Shown: positions 17,921 to 26,643 of the stretch, one piece after another | Layout: every line of letters starts with the position of its first letter | Numbering within the stretch: position 1 is the first letter of the stretch | Assembly: GCA_016872535.1 (NCBI GenBank) | Contig: VGZQ01000029.1 | Location: forward strand, 1 to 34,964 | Length of the DNA: 34,964 bases | Direction: 5' to 3' | From: Rhodospirillales bacterium | GTDB lineage: Bacteria; Pseudomonadota; Alphaproteobacteria; Rhodospirillales; 2-12-FULL-67-15 | Notes under the pieces: model-generated | Databases searched by the model: none | Seen by the model: the letters and a program-made list of their open reading frames with translations, nothing else | What the model was told of the DNA's origin: nothing | Position numbers and translations under genes: made by a program

Positions 17921-17945
17921 TTCCATGCGTACGCCTACTCTGCCA

Positions 17946-18214
17946 GAGCCAACCCCGGTAATTTGGAATTGGCTGCGTTGCGCCGTGGCGAGGCGATCCG
18001 CCAGGCGCGCCGCGAAGGACGATGCGGTGTCATCGGGCGAGCGGCGCAACGAAGCGGGCGCCCGCCACGACGCAACCCTTTGGGGCCGGGCACTTTTTCG
18101 GCGCGGGTTCGTCGTAGGGCTCGCCCGTAGTTGCCGCTACGCGCTTCGCCCTTCTCCTGCCCGCGCCGAAAAATTCCTCCGGCGCAGCCTGTTCCAAATT
18201 ACCGGGATTGGCTC
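17946..18214. repeat. 269-bp inverted-repeat element (MITE- or REP-like)
   Basis: The stretch is bounded by 23-base inverted repeats (17946-17968 and 18192-18214) that match at 22 positions; the shared core is CCCGGTAATTTGGAA. Inside are further inverted pairs: GTTGCGCCG (17977-17985) with CGGCGCAAC (18042-18050), and TTTTTCGGCGCGGG (18094-18107) with CCCGCGCCGAAAAA (18160-18173), a 14-base perfect match. No open frame with coding character lies inside. The nested arrangement would fold into a large branched hairpin. It fills the gap between the terminator and the DUF983 gene. A small non-autonomous mobile element or a species-specific palindromic repeat is likely. Confidence 0.65.
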
Positions 18215-18229
18215 TATCTTCCGCGCGCC

Positions 18230-18655
18230 ATGCCCGGCGTCGAAATCGTCACCCCCGACCAGCGACCGCGCGCCCCCGAATCGGGCGAGCCGGCAAAGCC
18301 GTCCTACGCGCGGGCGATGGCGCGCGGGCTTCGCCGGCGATGTCCCAACTGCGGCCGGGGCCGGCTGTTTCGCGCCTATTTGAAGCCGATCGACGCCTGC
18401 GAATCCTGTCGCGAGCCCCTCGGCCATATCCGCGCCGACGACGCGCCGCCCTATTTCACCATCTTCATCGTCGGACACGTGGTGGTGGGATTGGTCTTGT
18501 CCGCCGAAATCGCGTTTCACCCGCCCATGTGGGTGCACATGGCGACGTGGCCGGCGCTGACGGTCATTCTCACGCTTACCCTGCTGCCCGTGGTCAAGGG
18601 CACGTTGGTCGGCCTGATGTGGCGCCTGAAGCTGCGCGGCGACGAATTCCAGTAG
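18230..18655 (+). CDS. DUF983 family membrane protein
   Basis: A 141-residue protein of the DUF983 family. A zinc-ribbon-like pair of motifs, CPNCGRGRLF and CESCREPLG, is followed by HIRADDAPPYFTIFIVGHVV and two hydrophobic helices (about 79-97 and 103-120). This is the standard layout for the family, which is inner-membrane and of unproven function; some members sit in cytochrome-oxidase assembly loci. The ATG at 18230 follows the 269-bp repeat element by 15 bases and has no clear ribosome site. The gene ends nine bases from the convergent iscX. Confidence 0.87.
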   Translation: MPGVEIVTPDQRPRAPESGEPAKPSYARAMARGLRRRCPNCGRGRLFRAYLKPIDACESCREPLGHIRADDAPPYFTIFIVGHVVVGLVLSAEIAFHPPMWVHMATWPALTVILTLTLLPVVKGTLVGLMWRLKLRGDEFQ

Positions 18656-18664
18656 CCGGGAAAA

Positions 18665-18865
18665 TCAATCCCGCTCCTCGAGCCACGCCGCCTGGATGGC
18701 CTCGAGGATTTTCTCGTTCGACTTGTTCGGGTCGTCGGCGAAGTCGGGCAGCGCCTGAACCCATTTCCACAGATCGGTGAAGCGCAGGTTGACCACGTCG
18801 GCGTCGGGATGCGCGTCCTCGAGCCGGATGGCGATTTCGCGCACGTCGGTCCATTTGAGGGCCAT
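18665..18865 (-). CDS. iscX: Fe-S assembly protein IscX
   Basis: Small acidic helical protein (66 residues) that binds the IscS/IscU complex and iron and modulates cluster assembly. The sequence MALKWTDVREIAIRLEDAHP, LRFTDLWKWV and LPDFADDPNKSNEKILEAIQ matches IscX along its full length. It is the last gene of the isc operon, 11 bases after fdx, and ends nine bases from the convergent DUF983 gene with no visible terminator between. Confidence 0.95.
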   Translation of the reverse strand: MALKWTDVREIAIRLEDAHPDADVVNLRFTDLWKWVQALPDFADDPNKSNEKILEAIQAAWLEERD

Positions 18866-18876
18866 GACCGTTCCCC

Positions 18877-19233
18877 TTATTTCGATTCGACCATCATGTT
18901 GCGGGTCGCCGCCGGCAGCGTGACGGTGATGCCGTCCAGTTCCTTGCACATGCGGATCTGGCAGCTGAGCCGCGACGTCTGGGTGAGCCCGAAGGCGAGG
19001 TCGAGCATGTCCTCTTCTTCCTCGGAAGCGGGCGGAAGCTTGGCGAACCATTCCGGCGCCACGATGACGTGGCAGGTCGAGCAGGCGAGCGAGCCTTCGC
19101 AGGCGCCCTCGATGTCAATGTCGTTGTGGTGCGCGACCTCCATCACCGACAGCCCTTCGGGCGCATCCACGGTGCGCTTGTTGCCCTGCGGGTCGATGAA
19201 GGTCACCTTGTAGGTGGCGCCCGATTGGGCCAT
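18877..19233 (-). CDS. fdx: ISC-type 2Fe-2S ferredoxin
   Basis: Electron donor for Fe-S cluster assembly. At 118 residues it has the adrenodoxin-like cluster motif C45-x5-C51-x2-C54 ([13 protein letters not shown]) with the fourth ligand C91 in LSCQIRMC. The acidic [10 protein letters not shown] stretch is typical of the ISC ferredoxin. It follows hscA by 25 bases and precedes iscX by 11. Mitochondrial FDX and bacterial Fdx share this type; no other partner in the neighbourhood suggests a different use. Confidence 0.96.
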   Translation of the reverse strand: MAQSGATYKVTFIDPQGNKRTVDAPEGLSVMEVAHHNDIDIEGACEGSLACSTCHVIVAPEWFAKLPPASEEEEDMLDLAFGLTQTSRLSCQIRMCKELDGITVTLPAATRNMMVESK

Positions 19234-19258
19234 GACGTCAGCTCCGTTCCCGACTCAA

Positions 19259-21172
19259 TTAATGCCCGGCGCGTTTTTCGGCGACGCGCGCGTCCAGTTG
19301 TTCCACGGCGACGCCGCCGAGCGCGGCACGGATGCCGCGATCCATCCGCTTTTCGGCGAACGGCTTGGTCGCCGTTTCCAGCGCCTCGGCGGCGGCGTTG
19401 ATAGCGTCCCGTTCGGTTCCGGGCAACTTCTTTTCCAGCGCGGCGACGGCACCGTCGATCGCCGCCCGTTCGTTCGTATCCAATAGGTCGCCGTCGGCGG
19501 CCAACGCCGCGCGCACCGCGTTCAGGACCCGGCCGGCTTCGACCCGGGCCTCGGCGAGCAGGCGCGCTTCCATATCCTCGCGCGCGTGTTCCAGGCTGTC
19601 GCGCAGCATGGCGGCCATTTCATCCTCGCCGAGTCCGTAGGACGGCTTGACCTCGATTTTCTGCTCGACGCCGGTGGTGGTTTCGCGCGCGGTCACCGTC
19701 AGCAGCCCGTCGGCGTCGACCGCGAACGTGACCCGGATGCGCGCCGCGCCCGCGGTCATGGGCGGGATGCCCTTGAGCTCGAACCGGGCGAGCGAGCGGC
19801 ATTGGTCGACCATTTCCCGTTCGCCCTGGACGACGTGCAGGATCATGCCGGTCTGGCCGTCCTGGTAGGTGGTGAATTCCTGCGCCAGCGCCGCCGGGAT
19901 CGGCGTGTTGCGGGGAATGATTTTCTCCACCAGCCCGCCCATGGTTTCGAGGCCGAGCGAGAGCGGCGTGACGTCGAGCAGCAGCGCGTCCAGGCCCGCC
20001 GTCAACGCCTCGGCCTGCAGCGCGGCGCCGACCGCGACCACTTCGTCGGGGTCGATGTCGGCGAGCGGTTCATGGCCGAAGACGTGCGCGACCGCGCGCC
20101 GCACCAGCGGAACCCGGGTCGATCCGCCGACCAGGACCACGCCCTTGACGTCGGCGGGCTTCAAGCCGGCGTCGACCATCACCTCGCGGCAAATGCGGGC
20201 GGTGCGCTCGACCAGCGGCTCGATCATCGCTTCGAAGCGCTCGCGGGTCATGACGTGAGTGGTCGGCGTGCCGTCGGCGTCGAGGACCCATTGGCCATCG
20301 GGCGAGGCCGAGAGGCATTCCTTGGCGATGCGGGCGGTGGCGAGCGCGAGCTTCGCCTCGCCGGGAGTGAGGCGAGTCTCGCCGGTGGCGGCGTGACGCT
20401 CGCGGATGAACGCCTCGGCGAGCAGGTGATCGAAATCGTCGCCGCCGAGGGCCGAATCGCCGCCGGTCGCCAGCACCTGAAACACCCCTTTTTCGAGGCG
20501 CAGGATCGAGATGTCGAACGTGCCGCCGCCGAGGTCGTAGACCGCGTAGACGCCCTCCGCTTGCTTGTCGAGTCCGTAGGCCAGAGCTGCGGCGGTCGGC
20601 TCGTTGACCAGGCGCAAGACCTCGATCCCGGCGAGGCGGGCCGCGTCCTTGGTCGCGGCGCGGGCGGAATCGTCGAAATAGGCGGGAACGGTGATCACCG
20701 CGCGGTCCACCGTCGCGCCGAGCTTGGTCTCGGCGCGGGCCTTCAGCGCGCGCAGGATGTCGGCTGACACCTCGACCGGCGTCAGCCGGCGCCCGCCGAC
20801 TTTGAGGCGGACCATGCCGCCCTCCCTATCGGCGTCGTTGTCGAGTTCGTAGGGCAGCGTGCCGGCGAGCGCCTTCACGTCCTCGGCGCCGCGCCCCATC
20901 AGGCGCTTGATCGAACTGACGACCCGATCGGGCTGCTCCAGCAGCATGGCGCGGGCGGCAAAGCCGACAATGGGCGGAAGGTCCGGCGGGTAAGCGACCA
21001 CCGATGGCACCAGGCCCGAGCCTTTTTCGTCGCGCAACACCTCGGGCTGGCCTTTGCGGCTGACGGCGACGACCGAATTGGTGGTGCCGAGGTCGATGCC
21101 GACCGCCAACGCGCGCTCGGCGGCGTGCGGCAGCGGGGTGGCGCCCGGCTCGTGGATTTGCAGCAGGGCCAT
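19259..21172 (-). CDS. hscA: Fe-S chaperone HscA (Hsp70 type)
   Basis: Specialised Hsp70 that, driven by ATP and HscB, helps release Fe-S clusters from IscU. The 637-residue sequence starts with a short extension and then [13 protein letters not shown] (phosphate loop 1), with [12 protein letters not shown] and [14 protein letters not shown] in the ATPase domain. The substrate domain begins after [14 protein letters not shown] and shows a long C-terminal helical lid. The LPPVK motif of IscU, its known binding partner, is present in this operon. It starts four bases after the hscB stop, so the two are tightly coupled. Confidence 0.97.
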   Translation of the reverse strand: MALLQIHEPGATPLPHAAERALAVGIDLGTTNSVVAVSRKGQPEVLRDEKGSGLVPSVVAYPPDLPPIVGFAARAMLLEQPDRVVSSIKRLMGRGAEDVKALAGTLPYELDNDADREGGMVRLKVGGRRLTPVEVSADILRALKARAETKLGATVDRAVITVPAYFDDSARAATKDAARLAGIEVLRLVNEPTAAALAYGLDKQAEGVYAVYDLGGGTFDISILRLEKGVFQVLATGGDSALGGDDFDHLLAEAFIRERHAATGETRLTPGEAKLALATARIAKECLSASPDGQWVLDADGTPTTHVMTRERFEAMIEPLVERTARICREVMVDAGLKPADVKGVVLVGGSTRVPLVRRAVAHVFGHEPLADIDPDEVVAVGAALQAEALTAGLDALLLDVTPLSLGLETMGGLVEKIIPRNTPIPAALAQEFTTYQDGQTGMILHVVQGEREMVDQCRSLARFELKGIPPMTAGAARIRVTFAVDADGLLTVTARETTTGVEQKIEVKPSYGLGEDEMAAMLRDSLEHAREDMEARLLAEARVEAGRVLNAVRAALAADGDLLDTNERAAIDGAVAALEKKLPGTERDAINAAAEALETATKPFAEKRMDRGIRAALGGVAVEQLDARVAEKRAGH

Positions 21173-21176
21173 CGGG

Positions 21177-21815
21177 TCAACTCTTGCCGGCGCGGCGGGC
21201 GCGGCTGTCGTCGATCAGTTTGCGGAGGTACCGCAACCGGGTGGTGAGCTTGGCGGCTTCGTCGAGGTCGTTCTTGCGGAAAGCCGTCGCCAAGTCGTCG
21301 ACGCACTCCTCGATGTCGGCGGTAATGTTGGCGGCGAACAATTCCACCTGCGCGGCCGATTGCGCGGCGGCGAGCGCTTCGCGCATTTCCATCGCTTCCA
21401 TCAGGATGACCGGATCGGCGATCTGATTGCAGCCCTCGGACAGAACGTCCATGCCGGCGAGATGCAGCAGATAGACCGCCCGCTTCAAGGGATCGGCGAG
21501 CGTCTCGTAGGCTTCGTTCAGGCTGACGGCCTGGGCCTGCGACAGCGCCTTCTCGCGCGCGGTGCGGGTGGCGAAGCGGTCGGGATGGAGGCGGCGCTGC
21601 AAGTCGAAATAGCGCCGCTCCAGCTCGGCGCGATCGACGGCGAAAGCGCGTTCGAGCCCCAGGCGCCGGAAATGATCGACGTCGCCCGGCGGCTGTACCG
21701 CGCGGCAGGTGACGCAGAAGGGCGCCTCCCCGGGCGTCGGCCCGCCGCACGACCAGCAGGCTTGCGTCGCGCCGGAAGGCGCGGCGGATTGTTCGGCGGG
21801 TCGAACCTGCGGCAT
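21177..21815 (-). CDS. hscB: Fe-S co-chaperone HscB with N-terminal tetracysteine domain
   Basis: J-domain partner of HscA that delivers IscU. The J-domain has LHPDRF (H77-P78-D79), and the C-terminal three-helix HSCB domain (about 125-205) binds IscU. Before the J-domain, C20-x2-C23 and C34-x2-C37 (CWSCGG, CVTC) form a zinc-binding-like module. E. coli HscB lacks it, but eukaryotic HSC20 has it, in line with an alphaproteobacterial origin of the mitochondrial protein. The length of 212 residues reflects this extension. The gene follows iscA by 43 bases and precedes hscA by four. Confidence 0.95.
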   Translation of the reverse strand: MPQVRPAEQSAAPSGATQACWSCGGPTPGEAPFCVTCRAVQPPGDVDHFRRLGLERAFAVDRAELERRYFDLQRRLHPDRFATRTAREKALSQAQAVSLNEAYETLADPLKRAVYLLHLAGMDVLSEGCNQIADPVILMEAMEMREALAAAQSAAQVELFAANITADIEECVDDLATAFRKNDLDEAAKLTTRLRYLRKLIDDSRARRAGKS

Positions 21816-21858
21816 CGGTGCGCTCCGGAAGAAACGGCGATCACGCGAAGCGCGCGAT

Positions 21859-22263
21859 TCAAACGTGAAAGGATTCGCCGCAGCCGCAGCGGCCTTTTTC
21901 GTTGGGGTTGGTGAACACGAACCCCGATTCGAGCTTGTCCTCGCGGTAGTCCATCTCGGTCCCGAGGATGAACATGGTCGCCTTGGGATCGATCAGGAGG
22001 GTCACGCCTTGGGTTTCGACCACCTCGTCGAAAGCGTTGCGCTCGTCGGCGAATTCGAGGGTATAGGACATGCCCGAGCAGCCCTTGGTGCGGATACCGA
22101 TGCGAATTCCGGCCGAGGGCTTGCCGCGCCCGTCGAGCAGCGCCTTGATTTTTGCGACGGCGGCCGGCGTGACGGTCATCGGCGCCGGCCGCGGCGCGCG
22201 CACCGGCGCCGCCGGGGAGGGCGGCGCCGACGCAGGGGTCGAAGAGGAGGCGGACGTGGTCAT
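21859..22263 (-). CDS. iscA: Fe-S assembly/carrier protein IscA
   Basis: A-type carrier that accepts and delivers Fe-S clusters. The three ligand cysteines are C62 (TKGCSGMSY), C126 and C128 (GRCGCGESF). The ATG at 22263 overlaps the iscU stop in an ATGA arrangement, so translational coupling supports this start. It adds a 28-residue Ala/Ser/Pro-rich extension before the conserved TVTPAAVAKIK; the internal Met at residue 29 is the alternative start and would give the usual length of about 106. The extension is odd for IscA. Confidence 0.95.
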   Translation of the reverse strand: MTTSASSSTPASAPPSPAAPVRAPRPAPMTVTPAAVAKIKALLDGRGKPSAGIRIGIRTKGCSGMSYTLEFADERNAFDEVVETQGVTLLIDPKATMFILGTEMDYREDKLESGFVFTNPNEKGRCGCGESFHV

Positions 22264-22661
22264 TCGGCGGCTTCCTTGCCCTTGCCCATCTTCGCTTTGT
22301 AATCGCCGATGGCGGCCTTGATCGCGTCCTCGGCCAGCACCGAGCAGTGGATCTTGACCGGCGGGAGCGAGAGGTGTTCCGCGATCTGGGTGTTCTTCAA
22401 GGTTGCCGCCTCGTCCAAGGTCTTGCCCTTGACCCATTCGGTCACCAGCGAACTCGACGCGATGGCCGAACCGCAGCCGAAAGTCTTGAACTTGGCGTCC
22501 TCGATGATGCCTTGGGCGTTGACCTTGATCTGGAGCTTCATCACGTCGCCGCAGGCGGGCGCGCCGACCAAGCCGGTGCCGACGCTGGCATCGTTCTTGT
22601 CGAACGCCCCGACATTGCGGGGGTTTTCGTAGTGATCGATCACCTTGTCGCTGTAAGCCAT
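22260..22661 (-). CDS. iscU: Fe-S cluster scaffold IscU
   Basis: Scaffold on which the [2Fe-2S] cluster is built from IscS sulfur. The 133-residue protein has all three cluster cysteines, C37 (GAPACGD), C63 (FGCGSAIASSS) and C106 (IHCSVLAEDAI), the regulatory D39 and the HscA-binding LPPVK motif (99-103). It lies 45 bases after iscS and overlaps iscA by four bases. Confidence 0.98.
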   Translation of the reverse strand: MAYSDKVIDHYENPRNVGAFDKNDASVGTGLVGAPACGDVMKLQIKVNAQGIIEDAKFKTFGCGSAIASSSLVTEWVKGKTLDEAATLKNTQIAEHLSLPPVKIHCSVLAEDAIKAAIGDYKAKMGKGKEAAE

Positions 22662-22706
22662 GACCCTTCTCCTTTACCCTTTATTTAGACGGTTCAACGG
22701 GGCCGC

Positions 22707-23987
22707 TCAATGCTCGGCCCACTTGATGGATTTGATATCGATGCCTTCCCGCGCCATTTCCCAGAGCGGGCTCATGGCGCGGAGCCGCTCGACCTCGGCC
22801 GCGATGCGATCGGCGGCGTAGTCGACCTCGGCTTCGGTGGTGAAGCGGCCGAGCCCGAGGCGAAGCGAGGTGTGCGCCAGCTCCTCTTCGACGCCGAGCG
22901 CGCGCAGCACGTAGGACGGCTCGAGCGAGGCCGACGTGCAGGCCGAGCCCGAGGACACCGCCAAATCCTTGAGCCCCATCATCAGGCCTTCGCCCTCGAC
23001 GTAGGCGAAGCTGATGTTGAGGTTGCCTGGAATACGGTGGTCGAGATCGCCGTTGAGGTAGATTTCCGGCAGCCGCTGCTTGAGCCGGTTGTAGAGCCGG
23101 TCGCGCATCGCCTTAAGGCGTTCGGCTTCCGCGCCCATCTCCTTTTCGGCGATGGCGCACGCGGCGCCGAGCCCGACGCAGAGCGGCAACGGCAGCGTCC
23201 CCGAGCGCATGCCGCGCTCCTGGCCGCCGCCGTTGAACAGCGGCACCAGGCGCACGCGCGGCCGGCGGCGGACGTAGAGCGCGCCGATGCCCATCGGCCC
23301 GTAGATTTTGTGGCCGGAAATGCTCATCAGGTCGATGTTCATGTCCTCGACGTCGAGCGGGATCTTGCCCACCGCTTGCGCGCAATCGGTGTGGAAGAAG
23401 ACGCCGCGTTCGCGACAGATGCGGCCGATTTCGCGGATCGGCTGGATGACGCCGATTTCGTTGTTGACTGCCATGATCGACACCAGCGCCGTCTTGTCGT
23501 CGATCGTCGCCTTGAGGCGTTCGAGATCAATCAGACCGTTGGCGCCGACCGGCAGGTAGGTGACCCGAAACCCTTCCTGCTCCAGGTGCCGGCAGGCGTC
23601 GAGCACGCATTTGTGCTCGGTCACGCAGGTGATGATGTGGTTCTTCTTGTCCTTGTAGAAATAGGCGACCCCCTTGAGCGCGAGGTTGTTCGACTCGGTC
23701 GCGCCGGAGGTGAAGATGAGTTCCTTCGGGTTGGCCTTGATCAGGCTGGCGATCTGTTCGCGCGCGTGTTCGACCGCGTCCTCGGCGCGCCAGCCGTAGG
23801 CGTGGCTGCGCGAATGGGGGTTGCCGAAACGGGCGTTGAAATAGGGGAGCATGGTTTCGACCACGCGCGGATCGGTCGGCGTGGTCGCCTGGTAGTCGAG
23901 ATAGACCGGCGCGCCGTCGCTGCGCGGGTTCTTCAAGGCGCCGCGGACCGCATTCTCGATCTTGGCGGTGGCTTCGTTGGCTCGCAT
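22707..23987 (-). CDS. iscS: Cysteine desulfurase IscS
   Basis: PLP enzyme that takes sulfur from cysteine and passes it as persulfide to IscU and to tRNA thiolases such as MnmA. PLP lysine K227 is in [12 protein letters not shown] and the persulfide Cys C350 in [14 protein letters not shown]. The C-terminus IKWAEH is the known IscU-interaction tail. It has 426 residues against about 404 in E. coli; the extra part is an N-terminal extension of about 22 residues before [10 protein letters not shown]. It lies 28 bases after a second desulfurase gene and 45 before iscU. Confidence 0.97.
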   Translation of the reverse strand: MRANEATAKIENAVRGALKNPRSDGAPVYLDYQATTPTDPRVVETMLPYFNARFGNPHSRSHAYGWRAEDAVEHAREQIASLIKANPKELIFTSGATESNNLALKGVAYFYKDKKNHIITCVTEHKCVLDACRHLEQEGFRVTYLPVGANGLIDLERLKATIDDKTALVSIMAVNNEIGVIQPIREIGRICRERGVFFHTDCAQAVGKIPLDVEDMNIDLMSISGHKIYGPMGIGALYVRRRPRVRLVPLFNGGGQERGMRSGTLPLPLCVGLGAACAIAEKEMGAEAERLKAMRDRLYNRLKQRLPEIYLNGDLDHRIPGNLNISFAYVEGEGLMMGLKDLAVSSGSACTSASLEPSYVLRALGVEEELAHTSLRLGLGRFTTEAEVDYAADRIAAEVERLRAMSPLWEMAREGIDIKSIKWAEH

Positions 23988-24015
23988 GACTCGATTCCCT
24001 CTCGTTGTTTTTCGT

Positions 24016-25143
24016 TCAGGCGGCGGATACCGCCCCGCCTGGCGCCGTTCGGGCGGCCAAGGCGGTCCAAGATTCCAAAAATCGTTCGATATCGGCGGCG
24101 GCGCTCGACCAGCCGAGGCTGATTCGAATCGCCGAACCGACGATGTCCGCGTCCAGACCCATGGCGGCGAGCACGTGGCTTGCGCCCACCTTGCCCGAGG
24201 AGCAGGCCGAGCCCGCGCTGACGGCGACGCCGGCGAGATCGAGGGCGATCACCTGAGTTTCGGCGGCGACGCCGGGAAGGGCGAGGCAGGAGGTGTTGGG
24301 AAGGCGGAGAGCGTCCGCGCCCAGGATCCGTGCCGACGGCACCGCGGCGCGGGCGCGCGCTTCGAGCGCGTCGCGCCAAGCGGCGAGGCGGCCCATGCAG
24401 TCGAGATCGGCGCGGACGGCTTCGGCGGCGGCGCCGAAGCCGGCGATGCCGGAGACGTTTTCGGTCCCCGCGCGCAGGCCGCGTTCCTGGCCGCCGCCCT
24501 TGAGCAGGGCTTCGAGCGGAGCGGTTCCATCGGTGACCAATGCGCCGACGCCCATGGGCCCGCCGAGCTTATGGGCGGAGAGAGTCACGAAATGCGCGCC
24601 GAGTTCGGCCGCGTCGACCGGAATCTTGCCGGCCGCTTGGACCGCGTCGCAGTGGAGAGCCGCGCCATGGCGCCGGGCGATTTCGGCGGCCCGCGCGACC
24701 GGCTGGATGACGCCGGTTTCGTTGTTGGCGAGCATGAGCGAAACGAGTGCGGGGCGGGAATCCGCGGCGAGCGCCGCTTCCAACGCCGCGAGATCGATCA
24801 CGCCTTCGGAATCGACGGGCACGCGGACCGCACCCGGTACGGCGGCCAGCACCGAGGCGTGCTCGACCGCCGACACAACAACACGGGCGCGGCCGGCGCC
24901 GCGCAGAGCCAGCGCGTTGGCCTCGGTCCCGCCCGAGGTGAACGTCACGTTTTCGGCGCGCGCACCGACCAGGGCGGCAACCTGTTCGCGCGCGTCCTCG
25001 ATCGTGCGCCGCGCGGCGCGGCCGAAGCGGTGGACCGACGACGGGTTGCCGACGCGCGCAAGCGTAGCGATCACCGCCCGCTCGGCCTCGGGCCGGAGCG
25101 GGGTGGTCGCGTTGTGATCGAGATAAACGGCGCTCTGCATCAT
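24016..25143 (-). CDS. Second cysteine desulfurase (NifS-like, class I)
   Basis: PLP-dependent cysteine desulfurase of 375 residues, clearly different from the neighbouring IscS. It starts [15 protein letters not shown], and K192 in [11 protein letters not shown] binds PLP. The catalytic C314 lies in [15 protein letters not shown]. The C-terminus has no IscU-type tail (ends APGGAVSAA). Start choices are tandem ATGs at 25143/25140; a longer frame upstream would run into iscR. It lies between iscR and iscS. A NifS-like desulfurase of this type is also found in isc operons of some other alphaproteobacteria. Its partner acceptor is unknown; it could supply another scaffold or a tRNA/selenium pathway. 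Confidence 0.94.
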   Translation of the reverse strand: MMQSAVYLDHNATTPLRPEAERAVIATLARVGNPSSVHRFGRAARRTIEDAREQVAALVGARAENVTFTSGGTEANALALRGAGRARVVVSAVEHASVLAAVPGAVRVPVDSEGVIDLAALEAALAADSRPALVSLMLANNETGVIQPVARAAEIARRHGAALHCDAVQAAGKIPVDAAELGAHFVTLSAHKLGGPMGVGALVTDGTAPLEALLKGGGQERGLRAGTENVSGIAGFGAAAEAVRADLDCMGRLAAWRDALEARARAAVPSARILGADALRLPNTSCLALPGVAAETQVIALDLAGVAVSAGSACSSGKVGASHVLAAMGLDADIVGSAIRISLGWSSAAADIERFLESWTALAARTAPGGAVSAA

Positions 25144-25180
25144 GATCGTCGGTCCGCTCGGACGGGAAGGCGTATTGCTG

Positions 25181-25672
25181 TTATTCCGCAGCCGCGATCC
25201 GGCCGCCAGCGTCCGGCGGTGCGCCGTCGCCGGACCGGAACACGCGCCCGCTGGAGCCAAGCACGCGCTTGTCGACCACGTCGGCGAGCGAAACCGAGCT
25301 GAGGTAGAGATAAATCTGGTTACCCAGTTCCTCCCACAGATCGTGGGTCAGACAGCGAGTTTTGTTGGAATGACAGCCGGCCGGTTGCCCGGGGGTGCAG
25401 CGGGTGGCCTGGATCGGCTCGTCCACGGCGAGAATGATGTCGGAAACGCGGGTTTCCGATTCGGGCCGCGCGAGCAGATAACCGCCGCCCGGACCGCGCA
25501 CGCTCTTGACCACGCCGCCGCGGCGCAGCTTGCTGAACAACTGTTCCAGGTACGACAGCGAAATCTCCTGGCGGCTGGCGACATCGGCCAGCGCAACCGG
25601 CTTGCCCCGGCTGTTGGAGGCCAAATCGACCATCGCCATGACCGCGTAACGGCCCTTGGTGCTGAGTTTCAT
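25181..25672 (-). CDS. iscR: Rrf2-family regulator IscR
   Basis: Fe-S-sensing repressor of the isc operon. The 163-residue protein has an Rrf2 winged helix (residues 1-66, MKLSTKGRYAVMAMVDLA, SLSYLEQLFSKLRRGG, VRGPGGGYLLAR) and cluster-ligand residues C92, C100, C107 and H110 (RCTPGQPAGC, RCLTHDLWEEL). In E. coli the spacing is C92-x5-C98-x5-C104, here x7 and x6, so the loop is longer. The last 30 residues are a poorly conserved tail. A GAAAGGAGA ribosome site precedes the ATG. It follows cysE by 14 bases. It probably senses Fe-S status and represses the operon promoter. Confidence 0.94.
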   Translation of the reverse strand: MKLSTKGRYAVMAMVDLASNSRGKPVALADVASRQEISLSYLEQLFSKLRRGGVVKSVRGPGGGYLLARPESETRVSDIILAVDEPIQATRCTPGQPAGCHSNKTRCLTHDLWEELGNQIYLYLSSVSLADVVDKRVLGSSGRVFRSGDGAPPDAGGRIAAAE

Positions 25673-25686
25673 AGCCTTGTCTCCTT

Positions 25687-26391
25687 TCAACTGGCTCGAT
25701 CGCGGGCGCGTTCGGCCCGCAACTGCGACTCCAGATCGCCGACTCGTTCCTTGAGGTCGGCGACTTGGGACCGCAAATTCTCGATCGTCATCAAAACCGG
25801 ATCCGGGCACCCCTCGGGCGTGCCGTAGGCGACGAAGGCGCGCGCCGCGGCCTTGTCCTTGGGCATCACCACCTGCGCCGGAATGCCGATCGCGGTCACC
25901 CCCGGCGGCACTTCCTTGGTCACGACGGAATTCGCGCCGACGCGCGCCCCTTCGCCAATCACGATCGGGCCGAGCACTTGCGCGCCCGAGCCGATGATGA
26001 CCCGGTCGCGGAGGGTCGGGTGACGCTTTTGGCCAACCTGGGACGCCGAATCGACCGCGGGCGAAGTGCCGCCCAAGGTCACGCCCTGATAGAGCGTGAC
26101 ATCGTCGCCGATTTCGGCGGTTTCGCCGATGACCACGCCCATGCCGTGGTCGATCACCAGCCGGCGGCCGACGGTGGCGCCGGGATGGATTTCGATGCCG
26201 GTGATGAACCGGCCGAGCTGGGACAGAAACCGGGCGAGCAGGCGCCACCCGCGGCGCCAAAGGGCATGGGTCAAGCGATGGATCGCCACCGCGTGGAATC
26301 CGGAATAGAGCAGCGCCACCTCAAACCTTGATCGGGCGGCTGGGTCTCTGGCGAGAAAGGCGTCCAAATCGTCCTGGATAGACGTGAACAT
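25687..26391 (-). CDS. cysE: Serine O-acetyltransferase
   Basis: First gene of the operon. Makes O-acetylserine from serine and acetyl-CoA, the precursor of cysteine. The 234-residue protein has the helical N-terminal domain and the left-handed beta-helix of hexapeptide repeats (about 68-175), including [40 protein letters not shown] and [20 protein letters not shown]. The catalytic His is in VIDHGMG. An extra C-terminal coiled-coil-like helix ([19 protein letters not shown]...) ends the protein. The E. coli feedback-inhibition tail is not recognisable. Co-expression with the desulfurases links cysteine supply to Fe-S assembly. Confidence 0.95.
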   Translation of the reverse strand: MFTSIQDDLDAFLARDPAARSRFEVALLYSGFHAVAIHRLTHALWRRGWRLLARFLSQLGRFITGIEIHPGATVGRRLVIDHGMGVVIGETAEIGDDVTLYQGVTLGGTSPAVDSASQVGQKRHPTLRDRVIIGSGAQVLGPIVIGEGARVGANSVVTKEVPPGVTAIGIPAQVVMPKDKAAARAFVAYGTPEGCPDPVLMTIENLRSQVADLKERVGDLESQLRAERARDRAS

Positions 26392-26440
26392 GATCCGGCC
26401 TGCGTTTTTTAGTGACGGTTCAGCGGTTTATCGTCTATAA

Positions 26441-26513
26441 CCACACTCCGCAGTGTGGGTATCCACAATTTCCCGATGGTTATGGATATAAAATAGCCTA
26501 TAGGCGAAGTCAA
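26441..26513 (-). promoter_or_regulatory. Promoter of the cysE-isc operon with palindromic sites
   Basis: On the minus strand a -35 box TTGACT (26508-26513) and a -10 box TATATC (26485-26490) are 17 bases apart. A perfect palindrome GCCTATAGGC (26496-26505) lies within the spacer, where a repressor would block the promoter. Further down, in the leader, is a perfect hairpin CCACACTCCGCAGTGTGG (26441-26458). This is the only AT-rich intergenic region of this type before cysE. IscR or another iron regulator is a plausible binder; the site does not obviously match the E. coli IscR type 1 motif. Confidence 0.55.
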
Positions 26514-26643
26514 GATTAGAAGAATAAAATATTATTCATATGGGTATTTTTTCTATAATCTATTGAAAATTAAATAATATATGAGCCATATCGACGTTGT
26601 GGAAACATCCTAATAGCATACTCAAGAGCTAGGTTTATACCTG

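Noticed and set aside
22710-24122. A 470-codon plus-strand open frame across iscS
   Set aside because: Antisense shadow of iscS, which has all catalytic motifs and good operon context.
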